64,000 nt of DNA from the NCBI RefSeq assembly GCF_033807575.1, contig NC_084728.1, positions 4,043,451 to 4,107,450 of the forward strand, written 5' to 3'. Under the pieces are notes generated by a model. That model was not told the origin of the DNA. It did not search any database and worked only from the letters and a program-made list of their open reading frames with translations. Source of the DNA: Cydia pomonella (taxonomy: Eukaryota > Arthropoda > Insecta > Lepidoptera > Tortricidae). Below are positions 19,111-31,634 of the stretch, in pieces (within the stretch, counting starts at the first letter, position 1; every line of letters begins with the position of its first letter). The translations under genes were made by a program, and so were the position numbers.

Positions 19111-20764
19111 AGTATGTTACTTGGGAGTTAAATAACATAATTTTGCTTCTTATTGACAAAAAACAAAAAGAAGGACATTAAATAATTGAAATTTCTTTCT
19201 CGTTTTAAATAATTAGACAATTAACGCGTTGGCATTGACGTGACCTACAAGTAGGGGATAATTATTAAAAATAATCCAAAACGACAGGCAAATAGGTATA
19301 GTATAGGGGTGAATATTTTAGTGAGTTCAATTTGAATCCTATTATTATAATAGTGAAAGTTTATTTGTTTAGCCATAATAATTTAGATGTTTAGTTAGAT
19401 ATTTATTTCTCGTTTTAGACGTGAGCAGAATCAAGCATGTGAATTCAGTAAGTTATATTATAAGTTATAAGCAACTGTTTTGTACTAGTATTTGTGAGAT
19501 TAACGTTAATTTGTTTTTTACTAGTCAAAAAAAGTTTTAATTTATTTACTACTTATGGTCACCCTCTTTGTTTCATCCATAACAAACTAGTGACAAATTG
19601 AATATCATCGAACACTGGTTAGTTTAAAAAAATCGTATGACATTTTATTTTCTTCATAATTTAAGTGCTGTAGTAACGGTTAAAGAGGTTTTGTCTTTGT
19701 TAATTAAGTGTTTGTAGTGTCCTTGATTGTAGATAATCAAATTTGTCCTTACCAACAAGTTAAATAACAGAAAAAGCGTGATTGTTTTGACTGATTGTGT
19801 ACGCTTAGTCCAGCTCACGTCTCATAAATCACTCTGTATAATAATAGATTTTGCTGAGTACGACTTTCGATCCAGATGTCGAGGGTACAAATCCGGTTAA
19901 TAAGTTTTTTGAAACCTACGTACGTAATCACTTGATATTTTACCAGTAGCTTTCCGGTAGAGGAAAACATCGAGCGGAAACCTACATACATCCGCAAAGG
20001 CATTTACACCTTTGAGTTTCGTTTCAAGTCCCCAACCTGCATTGCCCTCTCGCATAATATGAGAAGTTGCGTGTGGAGGATTGAGACGTCTATAGGCTGA
20101 ATTATTATTTTTATTTAGTTTTGACTAATTAATATATCCAGGGAAATATCTCTTATAAGAGTGACATATCATAAGTATTATATTCTAAATTATAATTCAC
20201 TAGTAAAATTATTTTATAAAAACAAATAACATAAGTAATTTAATAAAATAAACAGCAATCCTCCATGCTTAAGCACGTGTTTACATAATTTACATACAAC
20301 AACACTCAGGTTTATAATAATTTTAACGACTATTTATTTTGATAATAAGTTTTATCGTCTGAGAGTACCTATTTATCATTGTTATTGCACAGTCAAGCCA
20401 GAGCCGCGATTAGGTAATTTATAATTTGGCTTCAAACTTTCAAAAAGTAATTGCGGTACTCTAAATTCACAAAACGTGACAGCAAATAGGTACTTATGTG
20501 AAAAATTTAATAATTTTGTTCTCTTTTCGACCCCTATTCAACCATGGTTTGACATTAATTGGAGGTATTGTAACCGGTTAGCTCGGTAGCAGACTTAACA
20601 GACGTAAGGTAAGCCAGTTTGCACGTGAACTTGCCCGAGTGACGTCCAAACGGTCGCACAGAGTGGCCGCATCATAACAAAATACTAAACAAGCAGTTTT
20701 AAATTCTAAATACGCCGACCGCCAACTGTGGACTTGTGACCTCGTCAAACGATTTACATAAATA
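19111..20764. other. AT-rich DNA upstream of P450 gene B
   Basis: No coding frame or recognisable repeat family is seen. The promoter and leader of gene B should lie near its right end, but I cannot point to a core promoter. Confidence 0.4.
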
Positions 20765-23700
20765 ATGATTCTATCGGTAACGTTTTTAGTGATAACTGTG
20801 CTTCTGTATTTATTAATCACAAGGAAACATAACTACTGGAAAGTAAGAGGAGTAAAATATGAAGAGCCGGCGCCTATGGTCGGCAGCATATGGCGGGTGT
20901 TTAGACAAAATGTCAGCTTGTCTCAGTATCTGGCAGAATTATACCAGAAGTATCCGAAAGAAAAGTTCGTCGGGTACTTTGGTGGTAGTGCCATTTCCCT
21001 CCTTGTGAGGGATCCTGAGCTTGTGAAACATGTTCTAGTGACCGATTTCCAGTATTTTTATCCGAGAGGGTTAAATACTCACAAGACAGTGATAGAGCCG
21101 ATGCTGAAGAACCTGTTCTTCGCGGATGGAGATCTGTGGAAGCTATTGCGGCAGAGGATGACGCCTGCCTTCACGTCCGGCAAGCTGAAGGCGATGTTCC
21201 CTCTGATCGTGGAGAGGACCGAGCGGCTGCAGCGCATCGCCGCCGCCGCCGCGGATCGCGGCGCGGAGGTGGACGTGCGCGACCTCATGGCGCGCTACAC
21301 CACCGACTTCATCGGCGCCTGCGGCTTCGGCATGGACACAGACTCCATCACTGACGACACATCCCCGTTCCGAGATCTAGGAAAGCGTATTTTTACTCCA
21401 ACCCTAAAAGGAACTATTAGTTCGTTTCTAAAGTGGACTTTTCCAGAAACATTCAAACATTTACACCTCACAGCCTCAGATGTCACAAGAGATACGATTG
21501 CTTTGGTGAGAAGCATAATGCAGGAGAGAAATTACAAGCCTGTTGGAAGAAACGACTTTATAGATTTGCTTTTCGAGTTGAAAGCAAAGGGGGTTATATA
21601 TGGCGAGTCGCTGGAGAAGAAGAACCCTGATGGGACGCCGCAGACGGTGGAGTTGGAGCTGGACGAGCTGCTGATGGCGGCGCAGGTGTTCGTGTTCTTC
21701 GCGGCGGGATTCGAGACGTCCTCGTCGGCGACCAGCTACACGCTGCACCAGCTCGCAATGCACCCCGACAAGCAGGCTAAGTGCCAGCAGGAGATCGATG
21801 AAGTGCTTGCACGGCATGACGGGAAATTATGCTACGATGCTGTCAAAGAGATGAAGTATCTACACATGTGTTTTAAGTGAGTTGCTTTTGTTATTTTTCT
21901 TTCTTTTCGTGTTTTGCCCTAAAAGTACCTACAAACAGTCCCTTTAAATTTAGTGTAAGTAGTTCGTCGAGAAAACCTCGAAGACTTTACTCGACCTTAA
22001 ATCGGGACCGTTTGTAAAAGGAGATTTTTCTTAATTCTCTGAAATTGCATAGTGCGGACCTAAAACTTTCTTGATAAATTTTACATTAATTAAATTAAAG
22101 CCATTAAAGGTGTCATTATTTAGTACATCAGTCCCTCAATAATGTATCACCTTTTTATTGTTTAGATCGTGAAAATCTTTTGAATTATTCCATAAAGGCA
22201 CCAGGGCTCAGAAAGATGATTTGATATGACTAATTTACGTCGGCTGAGTTTTCAACATGAATGATATTTATGGGTGTTTTGATGTCTGCTAAAATAGAAC
22301 CCTCCTCATTTCAGGGAAGGCATGCGAATGTTCCCATCCCTGGGCTTCCTCATCCGGCAATGTGTGAGGCCATACACGTTCCCAGGAACCGACGTGACTA
22401 TCGACGACGGCGTGTACGTGCTGGTGTCCGTACAGGGGCTGCACAACGACGAGCAGTACTTCAAGGATCCGGAGCAGTTCAGGCCGGAGCGGTTCGGCGA
22501 GGGGGCGCCCTCTATACCTAACCACGTGTATCTCCCGTTTGGAGAAGGACCTCGAGCGTGCATAGGTATAACAAATTAGATATTTTCATAAATAGTTAAG
22601 AGGATATCCCAGCCCCTTCTCAGATTTGAGAATTTTAGGTAAATATCTCCGTCGCGCAGACGAGGGCTGCTCCTGAAATTAGTGCGATAAGGACAACTCC
22701 AGCTTAGGCAAAACAACATGCGTAAAAATCTCAGAAATCGAGGTTTAGTTCTCGACATTTTCCTCTTTCAAACTTAACAAATCGTAACGAAATTTTGGGA
22801 ACGGAATGAGAAAGAAATTATCTGTTTCTGACTTCTTTCATTTTTGCGTTTATTGTTGCCGATTTTGTATGCTAGGCGTCTGTTTACGGCGCATGTATTT
22901 GGCCCTTTTTAGCGCTGATTGAAATGTTAGCCTAGTTCGTATAAAAACAAGAATGTAAAAAAAACAACATACAGACCTAGGTACTGGTAAAATTAAACTA
23001 ATATAAAAAAAAACATCTAGGGCCAAAATCCAGAGAAGAAAACGTCGAGAACGTTTGTATGGAAAATCAAGTTTATAAAAATACATTTATTGTTGACAAA
23101 GAGTCCAGTGATTCGGCGACGAATTTACCTAATTTATTTAGCTCTCCCAGTAACTAGTTTAGCCACCGAAGAGTTTCGCTAGCTGCCGTAAAATTTGCCT
23201 ACTTTACTCCAAAAGTAAATTATAAAATTAATATGTTGTGGTGTATGTTACCAGTACACTAGGTATATTGATATAAGTGCCGATTTAAAGTAGACCATCA
23301 CTTTAATGAGGTTGTAATATAGTTTTCATATACTGGTTGTTTATTTAGACCTGCAAGGTCATACTGAGCAACTTTTACTATGGGACCAACCCAGAAATCG
23401 CGAAAAAAATTGGCCGTTTCATACAATTTTGGCTGTCGGACCTTGACATATTCTACGGGAGAGTAATATTTTTTGCGATTTCGGGGCCATCCCGCAATAT
23501 CAAATCGCATAAAATATTACTATGAGAGCAATCCCATAGTAAAAGTTGCTCAGTATGACTTTGTATATTCACTCCATGACTGAATAAACAGCCTGTATAA
23601 AAACTTTTAAACAAAAAATAAAACCGACTTCAAATATAACCAAAAGCGCCATACATGTACCTATAACATTTGAAGAGTTCCCTTGATTTCTCCAAGATAC

Positions 23701-26700
23701 CATCATCAGACCCCGACTTGATGCTAACGGGACCCTCCGTTCGATTTAAAAAAAAAATTGAAAATCGGTTCACGATTCTCGGAGATATTACAAAATAAAA
23801 AAACAGTCGAATGGAGAACCTCCTCCTTTTTTGAAGTCGGTTAAAAACAGTTGAAACACAATTACCGGGTGGGAAACAAAGTGGGCACATTTTACAGCAA
23901 CCACCTACTTACTTTATTATCATTTTGAACGCATTAAGGCAAGTCTGCCCCACACTCATAAAAGGCATTAAACTTATGGAAAAATATACCATATTCTCGC
24001 GGTAAATAGCAAATGAAACTGGTTTTCAAATGGCGGTTACTGCTGTTGAGGACAGAGATAATCAAGGATATTAATTAAAGTGATAAAGGTAGGGATTTCC
24101 TTGTTTCCTACATTGTCTTGTCAACATGCACATTATATCTTTGTTATACTCGTAATTATAAGTAACATTGTAATCTCAAACAATGTAATTGTTTAGCTAT
24201 TTCATAATGGCATGGCTTGCAAAAATAGTGAATCCAGAATTATATAGACACCTAACCAATAACTCTTTCGACCAGAATTTCAAAAATGTCTTTAAAGATG
24301 GTCATATAGTATTTCATACAATCGTGACATAATATAGAGCTTTTCAGTGTAGTACCGTGTTTAGGCATCGAAACTTGCTGAGTTTCCTAAGTAAGGTAGT
24401 AAGTAACTTTTTGTACGAGTCATCTAAAAAAAATTTTTTTATGCTATAAATCCGAAATAATTAATGAAAGTTGGTGAGTATCTCAGGAGACAAAAATATA
24501 GACATAAACGCCCGCCCCGCACCCCGCGCCCGTTTAGTCTTTTCTATGGAAGCGCGGCGGTACGTGATTGGTCATTTTTTTTTATAGTTGACTACAGCGT
24601 GTCGAAATGAATATTATTGTTGAGTGGGAGCCATAGATATAAGAAGTAAGGAGATTTATAACGAAGCATAATTTCAACGAGTCTCGCTGTCTCCAACTGT
24701 CCCCCACCACATCATTAAAGGCGTGGCCAGACAACCAACTCACGCGCTGTGATTGGCCAAACCGCGCGGTATAGGAGCCTAGAGCGGCGGCACTAGAGTG
24801 AGGACAATTCGATAGAGCTATCGATATTTTACATGTTCTGAAAATGACCTAAGAGTTTTGACATTTTTGTTTTAAGTAATAATTGCCATAGACTTAATTT
24901 ATATTCCTTTAAATTTTTGACCTTATTTACGAGCTAAGAATTGTAAGGTACGTGTAAGGTATATTAGTTGAGCCATAAGTTCTCTCACAAAGGTTTTTAC
25001 TGATAAAATGTAATATAAAGCTTTTAATATAAAAAAAAAACATGTACCATGATGCGAAAGCTTGTTTATGCTTAACTAATCAAATTGGTTTAAATTTTAG
25101 TCATTATTTGATGTAATGTTTGTTTAAATTGTTTACTTTCGGATTGTCGTTAGACGCGAGCGCTTCATTAAAAAAAATAGTTTCAGTTTATTATAGCATA
25201 TTTCGTCACCAATTGAAAGCAATTCCAGCATGTTATATAGTAAGTATAATGCACCATTAAATAAGCTTTTATATCATATGTACGAATAATAAGGAAACAG
25301 TAATCATAATTATCAGTAAAAATCTTTCTGATAGAACTTTTGGATCGACTAAGTATACAATATATATTTATATATTATAATAGTATTTTAAACATATTTA
25401 TATTCTATCTGTAACTGTAACTGTAAACATTTTTCTTGAAAATGATCCGAACAAATAACACTTTTCTCGCTCGTAAACCAGTTAGGGCCCTTTTCCTGTA
25501 GCATTTATCCATTTTTCGTTAATACTGGGATTTTTCGGGAAACTGAAAAAAATTGCAATCATGAACATATTTCTTTTTTGACTCACTGTAAACTGTACCT
25601 CTGTAAATTCCATTCACCACCGTTTCTTTTTCAATTGTTTACTCTAAATAATTGTATATTATTATTTTCAATTGTAGTATTGTTTTTTTTTATACTTGTA
25701 AACCGTATTATCCACCACAGGACAGGCTATGCCTAGTGTGGGGGCCAGCATAAATGTAATACTGTTATTATTTTATTTCTGAAATAAAACATTTGTACAT
25801 TTGTACAATTGTACTTAATTAAATCAGTTTATTTTTTGGATTACCTTTTCGATTTTTAATCCAAATTAATAAGTATTAAATTAAACATGAGGTGCATATA
25901 AAATAATTGTAAAATTTTACTTGAAAAATAATTACTTTCGTATGAAAGTAATTATTTTTAATGTGTGTATACACTATATCCAAACATTTTTATCGATAAC
26001 GCTCAAAGATCAATTATATGCACGAGCACCACTCTACTTCGCGGCGCCAATGAAGGGAGCGGTTGGCGGTCGTACCAAGAAACAATAATGTCCCTGTGAA
26101 TATCGTTAGCGGTTTAATGCATTGCGCCTTTGCTAAGGACACTACAAATAGTTTTCCATGCCAAAGCGTCAATGTAGAATGCATAGACAAATTGCCACGC
26201 GTTTGTATGACAACATGGTCTGACTCAGAAAACTCATATGTCACTGGATTTATTTGTTAAAATGTGTGGTTTTATTGACTAATACGTGAAAAAAATGTAC
26301 TATGTAACTCCATGATCCTTATAGTTTCTGGATGCACTCCTATTTCGACACAAAATAACGCTATAATTCGGCATTTCAATAAAATTGACGCGCACATTGT
26401 TCAATGACAGCTAATTTGCTACTGTCTTACGGCGGGCCGGTATGGCCACGATGTGGCCATGTCGCGGCGACACGCGCCACGCCTCCGTCAGCCATCTAGT
26501 ACTTTCTATGATCTGAGGTGGGAGCCCATACATGAAACGTACGCATTTATAGTTTGGTATACGAAATCTTAATTGAACCATTACAGTCGAAGAGTAGAAA
26601 AAACAAATTTCCCCATAGAAATAACCAGAAAATCGCGAAAATAAATCTAATGTATACCCTTGAGGCCTTCCTGTATACCGTCGGCTCCAAGTAGACGAAA

Positions 26701-28235
26701 TGTATGGAAAAGGTAATTTTTTTTGGATTTTCATATCGGTCCCATGGAAAACCTTGTTCAGTATGACCATCTCAATACATTTTTGACATTGGGGATCATG
26801 ACCCCGAAATAACCCAGTATATAAATTATTAACTGAAAGTAGATATCATATACAATAATATTTGACGACCGATTTGGCCTAGTGGGTAGTGACCCTGCCT
26901 ACGAAGCTGATGGTCCCGGGTTCAAATCCTGGTAAGGGCATTTATACGTGTGATGAGCATGGATATTTGTTCCTGAGTCATGGGTGTTTTCTATGTATTT
27001 AAGTATTTATAAATATTTATATATTATATATATATCGTTGTCTAAGTACCCTCAACACAAGCCTTATTGAGCTTACTGTGGGACTTAGTCAATTTGTGTA
27101 ATAATAATATTTATTATTTATTTATTTAAAAAATATACTAAAGGAAAAGTCAGCCAGTCAGTAATGTAGGACGTTAACCGCGTAAGATGAAGACGCGGGT
27201 TCGATTCCCGCCTCGGCCACCAGTGGACTTGGTAACTTTTTCTTTCGTGTATGATATCTATTTCAGTACCCCTAGTGTAACTTTGATCGACATCATAACG
27301 TGACGAACGCGTTTGCGTTAAGTCTCATTTTGTATAGGATTTTGAGGTTCCAAAACGTCCCGCTTGGCGCGCTCTTTCGAAATCTAATACAAAATGAGAC
27401 TAAACGCAAACGCGTAAGTCACGTTTGGAAATCGAATTTAATTACACTAGAGGTACAGTTAATAATATATATGGATACCTACTTAGGATAACGTTAAAAA
27501 AATTTTTGGACAAAGTACAGTTGTTTATTTCATAGTCACCTGCAATAATTTACGGACCATACTGAGCAACTTTTACTATGGCACCAACACCCAAAATCGC
27601 GAAAAAAAATTACTCTCCCATGGGAAATGTCAAGGTCAGGCAGTCAAAATGTATGAAACAGTCAATTTTTTTTTTGCGATTTCGGGGTTGGTCCCATAGT
27701 AAAAGTTGCTCAGTATGATATATATTTATTTACTCCGTAAATTATTGCAGGTGACTAAACATTCTGTATAGTAAAGGATTGATGAAATATTCAGTCAGAA
27801 AAAGGAATTAACATTTACAGAATACATGTTAACAATAGAGCTCCATGAATAAGGTATCAAGAGGAAAAAGTATGAAGTACAGTGAACGCTTCTTCATACA
27901 AAAGTAGTCACTGTTATCCTCACATTACCGATAGAAAATATTTTTACGCAGTTTGTTGTATATTGACTTTTTTTTCGACTTTTTTAAATATTTTAAGAAC
28001 CTGACTTTCTCTAATCAAATCGGGGAAATCCTGAAGAAAGGCCTGTTTTTATTTTCCAGGTGAGCGTCTGGGCCTGATGCAGTCGCTGGCGGGGCTGGCG
28101 GCGCTGCTGCGCCAGTGCTCGGTGGCGCCCTCTGCCCGCACCCGCGCGCCCCGCGTCGACCCCGCCTCCTTTGTGGTTCAGAATATACATGGGGGGTTAC
28201 CGCTGTCATTGATACCGAGGAAAATATCCAAATGA
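20765..28235 (+). CDS. Cytochrome P450, CYP6 family (gene B), 3 exons
   Basis: Exons 20765-21876, 22315-22565 and 28060-28235 join to 512 aa. Splice sites are GTGAGT/CATTTCAG (phase 2) and GTATAA/TTTTCCAG (phase 1), at the same two positions as in gene A. ATG 20765 begins MILSVTFLVITVLLYLL, a membrane anchor. Signatures: WKLLR at 125-129, AGFET near 314-318, EGMR at 372-375, PERF, and FGEGPRACIG with Cys453. The second intron is 5.5 kb, over ten times those of gene A, and is loaded with MITEs and SINEs; I saw no alternative third exon nearer. The third exon ends 'PLSLIPRKISK', much like gene C. Expected to be an ER mono-oxygenase of foreign compounds. Exon 3 assignment rests on phase, motif and order. 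Confidence 0.9.
22566..23327. other. First part of gene B intron 2
   Basis: No coding signal or named repeat. A run of AT-rich DNA with no clear terminal inverted repeats. Confidence 0.35.
23328..23600. mobile_element. 'GAGCAACTTTTACTATGG' palindromic element, copy 1
   Basis: CATACTGAGCAACTTTTACT at 23361 is mirrored by AGTAAAAGTTGCTCAGTATG near 23540-23558; GCGATTTCGGGG occurs inside. Copies 2 and 3 are at 27521-27772 and 28452-28815, all within 5.5 kb and two of them in this intron. Confidence 0.6.
23621..23847. mobile_element. 'AACCGACTTC' MITE
   Basis: AAACCGACTTCAAA on the left and TTTTGAAGTCGGTTAAAA on the right bound about 225 bp. This family is one of the most frequent short elements in lepidopteran introns. 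Confidence 0.65.
23860..26860. other. Middle of gene B intron 2
   Basis: Mostly AT-rich. It contains a LINE-tail-like block at 25715-25735 (CAGGACAGGCTATGCCTAGT) and a GGAAAACCTTGTTCAGTATG block at 26744-26765 typical of a MITE end. A short Cys-containing open frame at 26063-26260 is discussed in the findings. No supported gene. Confidence 0.35.
26867..27115 (+). repeat. tRNA-derived SINE, family 1, copy 1
   Basis: The tRNA-like head has A-box 'TGGCCTAGTGGGTAGTG' and B-box 'GGTTCAAATCC', followed by GTGTGATGAGCATGGATATT, a TATATATCGTTGTCTAAGTA block and a TTATT-rich tail. An inverted copy is at 30530-30752 and a third at 40847-41070. Confidence 0.75.
27140..27280 (+). repeat. tRNA-derived SINE, family 2, copy 2
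   Basis: B-box 'GGTTCGATTCCCGCC' is followed by TCGGCCACCAGTGGACTTGG and a T-run with TTTCGTG, matching the tail layout at 9405-9540. Confidence 0.55.
27297..27426. mobile_element. Palindromic MITE
   Basis: Arms of about 45 bp: ACGTGACGAACGCGTTTGCG on the left is mirrored by CGCAAACGCGTAAGTCACGT on the right. Confidence 0.7.
27521..27772. mobile_element. 'GAGCAACTTTTACTATGG' element, copy 2
   Basis: The same inner arms as copy 1 lie inside a wider inverted pair (CACCTGCAATAATTTACGGA and its complement). Confidence 0.65.
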
Positions 28236-28451
28236 ATTGATTGATATTAAAATATACAGTTTTTGATATGTAAAATTTACGAAATCTTAAAGACTATCTG
28301 GTCTAAAGATGTTAGATTGGAAACAGTCTACGCTGTTAAATGTTTTCAGTGGGTAGTAGGTACTAAAACTGCATTGAAAGACAATGTATTATTAGTGTTT
28401 GGGTGTAATACATTTTGCGAAATCTTAAACAAACTTGTTATACGGATTGTT

Positions 28452-28815
28452 TATATATTCACCTGTATTAATTTACGGGGTGAATATATAGGTCATATTG
28501 AGTAACTTTTACTATGGGACCAACCCCAACATCAAAAAACTCTCCCATAGAAAATGAGACAACCAAAATGTATGAAACAGACAAATTTTTTTTTCGCGAT
28601 TTCGGGGTTGGTACAGTCAGCGTCAAATACTTTGTAGCAACCAAATTAGCCAAATAGTTCGGTACACCATATAGTTAGTATGGTGTACTGAACTATTTGG
28701 CCACTTTGACTGCTACAAAGTATTTGACGCTGACTGTACCATAGTAAAAGTTGCTCAGTATGACCTATATATTCACCCCGATATATTGCAGGTGACTAAC
28801 TAAACATCCTGTATA
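28452..28815. mobile_element. 'GAGCAACTTTTACTATGG' element, copy 3, interrupted
   Basis: Arms as in copy 2. The right arm is split by a TA-flanked MITE (28612-28738); comparison with copy 2 at 27690-27700 shows the uninterrupted sequence. Confidence 0.7.
28612..28738. mobile_element. Nested Tc1/mariner-type MITE
   Basis: A 127-bp palindrome with arms CAGTCAGCGTCAAATACTTT and complement, flanked by TA on both sides, inserted in copy 3 of the surrounding element. Confidence 0.8.
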
Positions 28816-29214
28816 TAATGTAATAAGCACATTTTCAACACACTACCTCGATTGTTCAAAAACTGATGAGAAAGTTGCATTTTATCCACATGTGTAACAA
28901 AGTAATTTAATGCAAATTTTGAGTTGTTTCACTTGTTTCCTTATAGTGGCTAATGCTGACTTTTAAATGATGAATTTGAATGATAAATATTTAATAACGT
29001 TCATTTGTATTGGATTTGGTTTGATTTTGTTTGATGTTTTACAGTTCGTATTTTCCTCGCATTGGTTTGGTGAAAATGTTTAGCTCTCATGCCTTGAGAC
29101 TTTCAATGTTGTTCAATTTTGGAATATTTCGCTTGCTCGGGTATCAATATTAGCATGAGCGGTTAAACGACAGCTTTGCCACCTTGTAAAATAACTATTA
29201 TCATATACCTTTCG

Positions 29215-29400
29215 TGATTTTTCTCACTTGATGGTCTCATCGGAAGATCAGCGCTGGAAGCCACCAGCAACATGCTGAGATGAGGCCATTTCGTGGCACT
29301 TTATACTTTCTTTGTTTTAGTTATATCATGTAATTTAATGTGTCTTGTTTGTGTTTACGAATAATAATTATTCTATTCTTATTCTATTCTATTCTATAAT
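29215..29400 (+). mobile_element. RTE-like LINE 3' tail, plus orientation
   Basis: Sequence from TTCTCACTTGATGGTCTCAT through the (ATTCT)n tail. The same tail appears inverted at 30860-31110 together with more of the ORF. Confidence 0.65.
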
Positions 29401-30529
29401 TTCCCTACTGGCCCAAATATGAGAAAATAATAATTTAATTATCAGCTTCTGCTTGCGATTCTGTACGATTAAAATTATTTTCGTGGAACCCATCCTAGGT
29501 CCTTTCCACAATTTAACATAGGTATTAAATTAAATGTTGGTGGGATAGTGTTAATACCTATGTCAAATAATATTATAAAAAAATTGTTTTTTCGAACTAA
29601 ATCTGTTTGTTGGTCAACGGCACCTACTAGGTAGATAGATAGATAGATAAATAGATAAAATCTTTATTCAACCACAACTTACATGCTTTGTGACACAAAC
29701 AAATAACAAGAGAGAAAGAAAATTGACAAGAGACAAAGAAAAGTAACATACAGTTTGACACTAATATCAATAATTACGTCAACAATCAAATGTATTACGT
29801 GTCTTATTTTTAGATTAATAGAGATATTAGTAGAGGGTCATGTGTTGTGGTAAAGAATAGGCGCTGACTCAGCATAAATGCTGCGGAGACCACAGCGCTG
29901 ATCTTCCGTCAGAACCTTAAAACCTACACTAATAAACGACCAGGTATGTTGCACTACAAAGTTAATAATAATTGACATTTGACAGCGATTATAATATAAG
30001 TATGTATAAACAATGATAATTGATAATAATACAAGGGCAAGGTCACATATGAAGTTACGTGCTTTTGTGTTTGCACGTAACAAAAAGGTCAAATACGGGG
30101 TTCTCTGAACAAAATATTTCATTAGGCAGAATTAATATTTGTGTTCCTAAGATGTATTTTGACTCCGGACGCGAGCCGGGTCACAAGCCCACCGTTTACA
30201 TCTCGCGAATGTAAATGCGCCATCACATCTAAGTACAACATTAAATATATTACAAAATTTATTCATTTGTATGTCTTTCCCATCACGGAACAATGGTGTT
30301 CCGGACCTTTGGGAGGCGTGCGCGGAGCCGAAGCATTCATTCATTTTATTATTACGATATACAATTATTTTATATTAATTAGGTTTATTTATTTAATCGT
30401 ATGGCGTAATTTTTAATATTTTTTAAAAACAGAATACAAACAGCTATAATAATAGATTAAGGGCAGTTAGCCATCTGATGGCTCTAATTAGGTACCTACT
30501 CGTAATAATGATTAAATAAATAAATATTA
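29401..30529. other. Intergenic DNA between gene B and the LINE/SINE pair
   Basis: AT-rich; includes a short (GATA)n run at 29635-29657 and a 'GCGCTGATCTTCCG' block at 29890-29910 related to the LINE tails. No gene seen. Confidence 0.35.
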
Positions 30530-30752
30530 TAGGACATTATTACACAAATTGCCTAAGTCCCACATTAAGCTCAATAAGGCTTGTGTTGAGGGTACTTAGA
30601 CAACGATATATATAATATATAAATATTTATAAATACTTAAATACATAGAAAACACCCATGACTCAGGAACAAATATCCATGCTCATCACACAAATACATG
30701 CCCTTACCAGGATTTGAACCCGGGACCATCAGCTTCGTAGGCGGGATTATTG
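30530..30752 (-). repeat. tRNA-derived SINE, family 1, inverted copy 2
   Basis: Reverse complement of 26885-27110. B-box complement GGATTTGAACCCGGGA at 30710-30726. The tRNA head is cut off after AGCTTCGTAGGC. Confidence 0.75.
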
Positions 30753-30859
30753 GATATGATTATGATTAGTTATGGTTGTTTGATTGTTTTGGATTGGTTA
30801 TGATTAGGCAGGGGTATGATTGGATTGATATAATGACATATGTAACTGCTTTATATAGA

Positions 30860-31430
30860 ATAGAATCATTTTTATTCGTAAACACAAACAAGACACATAA
30901 AATTACATGATATCACCAAAATGTACAAATGAACATGATTCAATGGAATAAATGATATGATATGATATGATATGATATGATATGATATGATATGATATGA
31001 TATAACAAAAACAAAGAAAGTATAAAGTGCCACGAAATGGCCTCATCTCAGCATGTTGCTGGTGGCTTCCAGCGCTGATCTTCCGATGAGACCATCAAGT
31101 GAGAAAAATCACCCCTGCTGGGGTGTAGGGCTCGAACCATTTTCTTCCACTGACTCCGGTCCTGGGCAGCTTGGGTAACCTCCTCCCACCCCATCCCCAA
31201 TACACCCAACTCTTGCTCCACGGAACGGCGCCAAGTAAATTTAGGGCGACCATGTTTCCGTTTTCCGGGCATCTTCCAGGTCAGGGCCACCTTGGATAGG
31301 TGGGTGTCAGGCTTCCTGAGGATATGCCCTATCCAATGCCATTTGCGCGTTTGGATCTCCTTATGTACGGGTGCTTGTCCGGTTAATTCTCCATAAGTGA
31401 GCGTTTGTGATCCAGTTAGGCCAAATTTTT
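30860..31430 (-). mobile_element. RTE-like LINE C-terminus and tail
   Basis: Minus-strand reading gives 'KWHWIGHILRKPDTHLSKVA', 'GKRKHGRPKFTWRRSVEQEL' and 'VTQAAQDRSQWKKMVRALHP', the RTE C-terminal signature. A frame of about 80 codons is open to the stop at 31048. Confidence 0.75.
30953..31003. repeat. (GATAT)n microsatellite
   Basis: About ten perfect GATAT units, next to the tail of the minus-strand LINE. Confidence 0.9.
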
Positions 31431-31634
31431 CTAATAATATATAAGTATTAGATAAAGATAATAATCAATTTATTCAAGTAGGATCTGTTGGATTTCTTTG
31501 GCATCGTCAATAACTAAAATCTTATCTTAAACATACATAAAAATTGAATTAAAAGGAATCAATAAAATACAAGGTAATGTCTAAAAATTTAAACTCTAAA
31601 TTTAATCGAATAATGAATATAATAGAGAAATGAA

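Noticed and set aside
26880..26945. Functional tRNA gene
   Set aside because: The tRNA-like head is followed by a SINE body found in three copies in the window.
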